A stretch of 64,000 nt of DNA from Anas platyrhynchos. Its lineage: Eukaryota; Chordata; Aves; Anseriformes; Anatidae. Below are positions 55,201-64,000 of this stretch, one piece after another (position 1 is the first letter of the stretch; each line of letters starts with the position of its first letter). A program made the translations under genes and the position numbers. Location of the stretch: positions 54,103,501 to 54,167,500 of the forward strand of contig NC_092591.1 in assembly GCF_047663525.1 (NCBI RefSeq). Direction: 5' to 3'. The notes beneath the pieces are model-generated. The model saw only the letters and a program-made list of their open reading frames with translations. It ran no database searches and was not told where the DNA came from.

Positions 55201-58200
55201 GTGATCCAGCTTGGAGTCAAGTTTGGGGTTGCTTTTGTGTTTACCTAAAGTCTGTGTGCTGAATTACACTGAAGTTTGGGGTTGGAATAAAGTTCTCTAT
55301 AACAAATATTTGACTGGACACATGGTTTATCTTATTTGCAGGACTTTGAGCTTTGAAAAAAGGTTACTGTATTTTCTTAGAGTAATATTTGAGGTATAGT
55401 CAGCTCCCTCTTGCTCACTGGATTTAGAAATGGCGTTGCATTTTAACTCAGATCTGTTATTATTCTAGCTATTAAACTAGCATGGCGAGAAAACATTTCA
55501 AAGCGAGATGGGAACCGTTTGTGCAGATGATAAATGACACATGCATTCCTGAACAATCTGGCTTGCCCAACTGCAGTGAACTCTGCTCACGTGAAGGCAG
55601 CCCTCTTGTTGGAGGTCTAGCTGGATGCCTAAGTCATACGCTAAGTTTTTGCTGAGGCAGTCTATCAGCAAAAAAATCTGCCTTCCAGTTTTACAAGCTT
55701 AGAATTTACTTTTGCAAGTACTGTCTAGTCGTTTTTCAGCCCACAGTAAGATCACTGCCATAATTTGGAAGATCATACAGAAAAATGGCACAAGTTGAGT
55801 CAGTATGAATGATTGTAAAGTGTGTGGAAGAGACATGGGAACCCTCCCATTTTAAACGCTGTATCCAAGCCTTACCCTATGCAAAGTCCTTGCCAACTTC
55901 AAATCCTACGTTGCCCTGTCTGTGCAAATTCGCTGTAACTGTGTGTCATGCCCTCTTCAAAACCTGCTCAGGGCTTCCAATCTAACAGCGATTTACCCTT
56001 GGCCTGGGGTCGGACTCCTCTTTTCCTGAGACTGTATGTGCGTCACACGCAATGGGTGTCACACGACACTGAGATACTTTGAGGTGTGTGAAAAGACAAC
56101 CTTGGTGCTTTTTTTTTTCCTGCTACACCTTGAGCTGTGTCAACCAGTTCTCTGACTTAACCACCTTGTGTATATGTATGGAAAGAAGCTCATTTTATTT
56201 AGGCATTTAATTTTTATGGGCAAAAAGGCTCAAATTTTTGCAGACTTGAATCGATGCCTTAAGTTGTCATATAAGGAACCTAAGCGTTACTGTCCTTAAT
56301 TTGGCTGAGCTTCAGATTTGTGCTCTACATAGCATGTTTACATCTCAGCTGTAAACAAATGAGAGATCTTGCTCCATTGTTTCAGATGGGATCTAGTCCA
56401 AGGGAAAACAGAAGATTGTCTTCAACAATTTGAAGCTTGTGTAGGCAGACAATACATCGCCTCTTGCCTGTGGGCAGCATGAAGAATGCCTCTGGTTTAG
56501 ATCAGCAAAGCAGCCAGGAGCTGACACAGATGCAAAGCAAGGCTGCGCATGCACTCAGCAAGATGATGGATCAGTCCGCAGGCCACTGTGATGTTTGTGT
56601 GCAAAAGTGTACTGGAGGAAACAGTTTGGACTGTGCCAGGCTCTTCCTGACTGCACTGAGACCTTTAATCTATTGGATTTGAATAAAAAATGCCAAGATC
56701 TCCCTACTGCTTTGGACAGTTGCATGAATAACGGTTGGGCATGCAATTAACTACTAGCTACTGGAAGCTATATGATAGAAAGTAGTCTGCAAAGCATTGC
56801 CAGATGCAAAATGTGAGCTTGCAGTTAGCAAACGTGAATGGCATTTGATGTGAAGTCCAGCCCGAGTATGATAATGCTTCTTGCAGGCTGCTTCCCAAGA
56901 ATGCTCATTCTTGATGAAGAAAGGCACAAGATAAAAGAGGGCTTGACCCAAGCCACAGAAAAACAGTAGGAAATAGTCAAACTTAAACCACTGTGACAGT
57001 ACTTTGAGAGAGTCAGTTGCACTGTCAACATAAAACTTGTAGTTATAGCTAAACCTAAACTCTTCTAAGACCAGAATGTTAGACAATCTTTGTATTTGTA
57101 ACCAAGACGCTATGATGAATGAGTGTACAACCCAATATTTACTATTCTGGACAAATAAATCTGCTGTCATCACTGTTAATGTGTATGTTTATGCAACTTG
57201 CTATCAATCTAGAAAGCAGAATGTAGCATTTCCTAATCTTATTGACATTTAATCATCGGTGGCACGGAGTGTCCAAACTTCAGAGGAAATATTCCCATTA
57301 TTAATAGACTATTTGCTCAGTTGTTTACAAACTGTGATGTTGTACAGCCTTTCATGGAACAATGTAATGAGGATTTATGCAGCTTTGGTCATGATGAGAT
57401 TGGAAAAAAGAATAAACAATTGTTTGCAATCTATAAACTAGTGGGTAACTTTCTTCTCATAGTTCCAAGCATGCCTTTGTCAGTCACAGGCATAAAGGTG
57501 GAAGGAGAGCGCAAAGAGCAGAGAACATGATGCATAAAAAAAAAATAAAAAAATTAGTAGTAGGTTCAAGGTTAATCTTTCTGGAATATTGAACCATACT
57601 CTGCAATTATGTGCAAATATAGAGGCCTGCCTGAGTGTAAAGCTATATAAGAGCATATATGCTTCAGGAGGACAACCACTAATGTTTGACAAGCCTCTTC
57701 AGCTAAATGTGAGGTTTGTTTGTTTGAGGTTACCTCAAACTGTTCAAAATACTACAGTATGAAAATAGTAATGCAAATCTGCCCAGCAGTTACTAAGTTA
57801 CCACTGTTTTTTTTTTTTTGTTTGTTTTGTTTTTTTACATAAGCATTTGCGTGGGAGGGGAACATGAGGGTTTCAAATGTACCTGGCAGCCTGCAGAAGT
57901 GCTAAGTATGATCCACATTAATTTACAGATCTTAATTACTTCTGATGGTTAACTGACAGAAGCAAGAGAAAACTTTAAGCCAAAGGAAGACGTTGGCTGT
58001 CTGTTCCTTTAAAACACTCAGAACGCTGCAAAAAGTGCTGTTGTGCTGATGCAGACCGAGCTGAAAGCTGTCACACGTGGGAAATCAGACATTGCCTTCA
58101 GAACAAGGAAGTTCAAAGACCAAATGAAACTTTGTCAAAAGGACAAGTTAGAGGAAAAATTAACTTAAGCAGAGTTTGCAGGCTCAGTAATCCGTGTGCC

Positions 58201-59160
58201 AGTACTTGCAATATTTCTGACTAATTTCAACATTTTCTGTTTTCCTGAGCAAAAGCCAAGATTTTGGGAGCCTGATGTTAAGGGATGATCTCATAGGACG
58301 TTTCTAAACCTTCAAAGTTGTGCTCACAATCTGCTTGAAAAATCAGAATCCAGAAAGTAAAAGAAGCCAATGTTTATTGAAAATAAACGACCACACAAAC
58401 TGAATGAATACAGTAACAAAAGCAGCTGAAATAGCCCTCCTGATATCAGAAGGCTCAGTTTGTTCTGTTTGACCTTTGATTTCTCAATTACCTCTTTATT
58501 ATTTGGCATTATGTTTGAAACACTTAGAGGCCCCTGTCCTAAACCTCACCATTGAGTATATCAAACATCAGAGGGCAGGAAATGTTTGGTTTCTCGCCGT
58601 CTTTCTTGTTTGTGCTGCCCTTAGTCATCAGTGGGCAATCGCGCTAAGACACGGGGAGTTTCTTTCCCAAGGTCACACACACACACCAGCAGCGATTGCT
58701 GCATGTGCCTGTCCCTATCTGGGAGCAGCTCTGAGGAAAGCTGGTGCCCCTCAGCTGTGTTCTTTCTCCTTTGGTTGGCTCCCCAGATTAACCCAGGCTT
58801 TTGGCCCTCACTTAATGGTTACTTGCATTTCTTCACTGCATTTTTGTGGCAGTATCTATCCGAAGCCGGGCCTGGTCCCTGAAAGGGGGAAGTCTGAAAA
58901 CTTGCTGGGCCTCGCCACTGAGTCACCGATGTTTGCTGGTGCGGAAAGCCAGAGCTAGAACTCGATGTTCCGCTCCAGCAGAGTACACGAAAGGGGGAAG
59001 AAAGTATCCACTATGGCACAGATTTCTTCCTCCTGACGCTGTCCTAAGCAGCTCAAGCCCTTCCTGACGAAGTTACAAAGCTGCACGCTGTTTTCTGGGG
59101 ACAAACAAGTGTGTTTTTTGGTCAGGGCTATGGGGCGTAGGCACAAATGGCTGTGCTCCT
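49255..59160 (+). other. Ten-kb intergenic desert
   Basis: I see no gene, RNA gene or intact repeat. There are T-runs (52399-52424, 26 T; and near 52700, 54575 and 57810) and many short frames without family resemblance. A frame at 54918-55176 follows a fair splice acceptor (TTTTTCTGCTGTAG), but nothing recognisable is encoded. A regulatory or non-coding RNA role cannot be excluded from sequence alone. Confidence 0.5.
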
Positions 59161-59164
59161 GTGG

Positions 59165-59335
59165 GGGCAGAATGGCAGGGCCTGCTTCATCCATGGCAGG
59201 GCCTGCTTCAACCCCTGGGCATCCTTCATCCCCTGGGGATCATTCTGCAGCCCCAGGACCTGCTTCATCCTCAGGGCATCCTTTACCCCCGGGGCATCCT
59301 CTACCCCCAGGGCCTCCTTCCACTCTCTACAATGC
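59165..59335 (+). repeat. Minisatellite, units of about 15-20 bp
   Basis: Some eight imperfect units of the type CAGGGCCTGCTTCATCCC or CGGGGCATCCTCTACCCC follow each other. It lies some 550 bp upstream of the FTH1 promoter boxes and next to a CR1 copy. Confidence 0.7.
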
Positions 59336-59394
59336 CCTGAAGGGAAGGTGTGGGGAGCTGGGGTCGGTCTCTTCTCGCAGATAGCTGGCAATAG

Positions 59395-59638
59395 GGCTGG
59401 AGGGAATGGCCTGAAGTTGTTCCAGTGTGGGAATTAGGGGACATTTCTTCTCAAAGAGCAGGGTTAGGTGTAGGGACGGGTTGCCCAGGGAGGCGGTGGG
59501 GTCACCCTCCCGGGGGTGTTCAAGGAGAGGCTGGACGTGGTGCTTGGGGACACGGTTTGGTGGGTGACAGTGGTGCTAGGGGACTGTTGCACATGATGAT
59601 TTTGGGGCTCTTTTCCTTCAGGAATTCTGTGATTCAGG
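59395..59638 (+). mobile_element. CR1 LINE 3' end
   Basis: It carries 'ggagggaatggcctgaagttgttcc', 'gggttgcccagggaggcggtggggtcacc', 'gggggtgttcaaggagaggctggacgtgg' and ends GGAATTCTGTGATTC. It is a 5'-truncated CR1 that ends just where the FTH1 CpG island starts. Confidence 0.88.
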
Positions 59639-59639
59639 C

Positions 59640-63757
<4,118 letters not shown>

Positions 63758-63914
63758 AGTCTTGCCACGAACACCACCCTGTGGGTTTCAGGAAGATTCC
63801 TACTTTACTGTCCAGCAGTGCATGCATCTTCAGCTATCTAGATAAACAGTTCTCTTACTCTGTACCAAATATCAGCCTTCTTTTCTCTTGTGTTTTGTGT
63901 ATCGCCTTCCATCC

Positions 63915-63920
63915 AATAAA
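63915..63920 (+). terminator. FTH1: Poly(A) signal of FTH1
   Basis: A single AATAAA, 158 bp after the stop codon, followed by GTGACTTGGTTC and a TTCTTTGTGTCC downstream element. The 3' UTR is short, as usual in ferritin H. Confidence 0.85.
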
Positions 63921-64000
63921 GTGACTTGGTTCAAAGTGGTTCTTTGTGTCCTTCTTGGAAGGAAAGGGTTGTGCTCCCTAGTCTCTGCTGGGAGAGTTAT

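Noticed and set aside
56437-57173. Frames of 81 and 139 codons in the desert
   Set aside because: No domain or membrane pattern that I can support, no upstream promoter boxes, and ordinary AT-rich surroundings.

Overview
This is a window of avian nuclear DNA. The evidence is several copies of the bird LINE CR1 with its typical 3' end (3' tails near 49254 and 59638, inverted copies at 7012 and 34562, an RT fragment at 36230), bird-type ERV LTRs, very compact GC-rich introns, and a CNTF protein close to chicken CNTF. The protein differs from the chicken sequence as I remember it, so this is probably another bird; I cannot name the species.

Layout: a GC-rich, gene-dense block (1-33000), an AT-rich, repeat-rich block of about 26 kb (33100-59150), then a short GC-rich block (59640-63960). 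The genes in order are ZFP91 (+, 11 coding exons, 769-14252), CNTF (+, 2 exons, 18287-19065), DTX4 (+, 9 exons, 21349-27996), MPEG1/perforin-2 (-, intronless, 30630-32792), an olfactory-receptor pseudogene (+, about 45775-46290) and FTH1 (+, 4 exons, 60029-63757). All five intact genes could be joined across canonical splice sites in frame: 560, 196, 625, 720 and 181 residues. The order ZFP91-CNTF-DTX4-MPEG1-OR-FTH1 is a condensed version of human 11q12, without the GLYAT, FAM111 and MS4A families.

The genes are not an operon and share no single pathway. ZFP91 is a zinc-finger E3 ligase of NF-kB signalling, CNTF a four-helix neurotrophic cytokine, DTX4 a Notch/innate-immunity E3 ligase, MPEG1 a macrophage pore-forming protein, and FTH1 the iron-storing ferroxidase. 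Regulation readable from sequence includes phased CCAAT boxes and ZNF143/NRF1/YY1 motifs at ZFP91, a CTCF-type motif between ZFP91 and CNTF, a 22-bp-periodic array of GGGCGTGGC boxes and a polyglycine uORF at DTX4, and an ARE, CRE, TATA box and iron-responsive element at FTH1.

The AT-rich block holds CR1 pieces, several copies of one ERV LTR family in both orientations, a second solo LTR with clean target-site repeats, a local duplication, a 1.2-kb degenerate telomere-like tract and the OR pseudogene. I found no undescribed multi-gene system. The most unusual items are the 22-bp GC-box array plus polyglycine uORF of DTX4, the telomere-like tract, and the duplication that preserves an empty site for a solo LTR.
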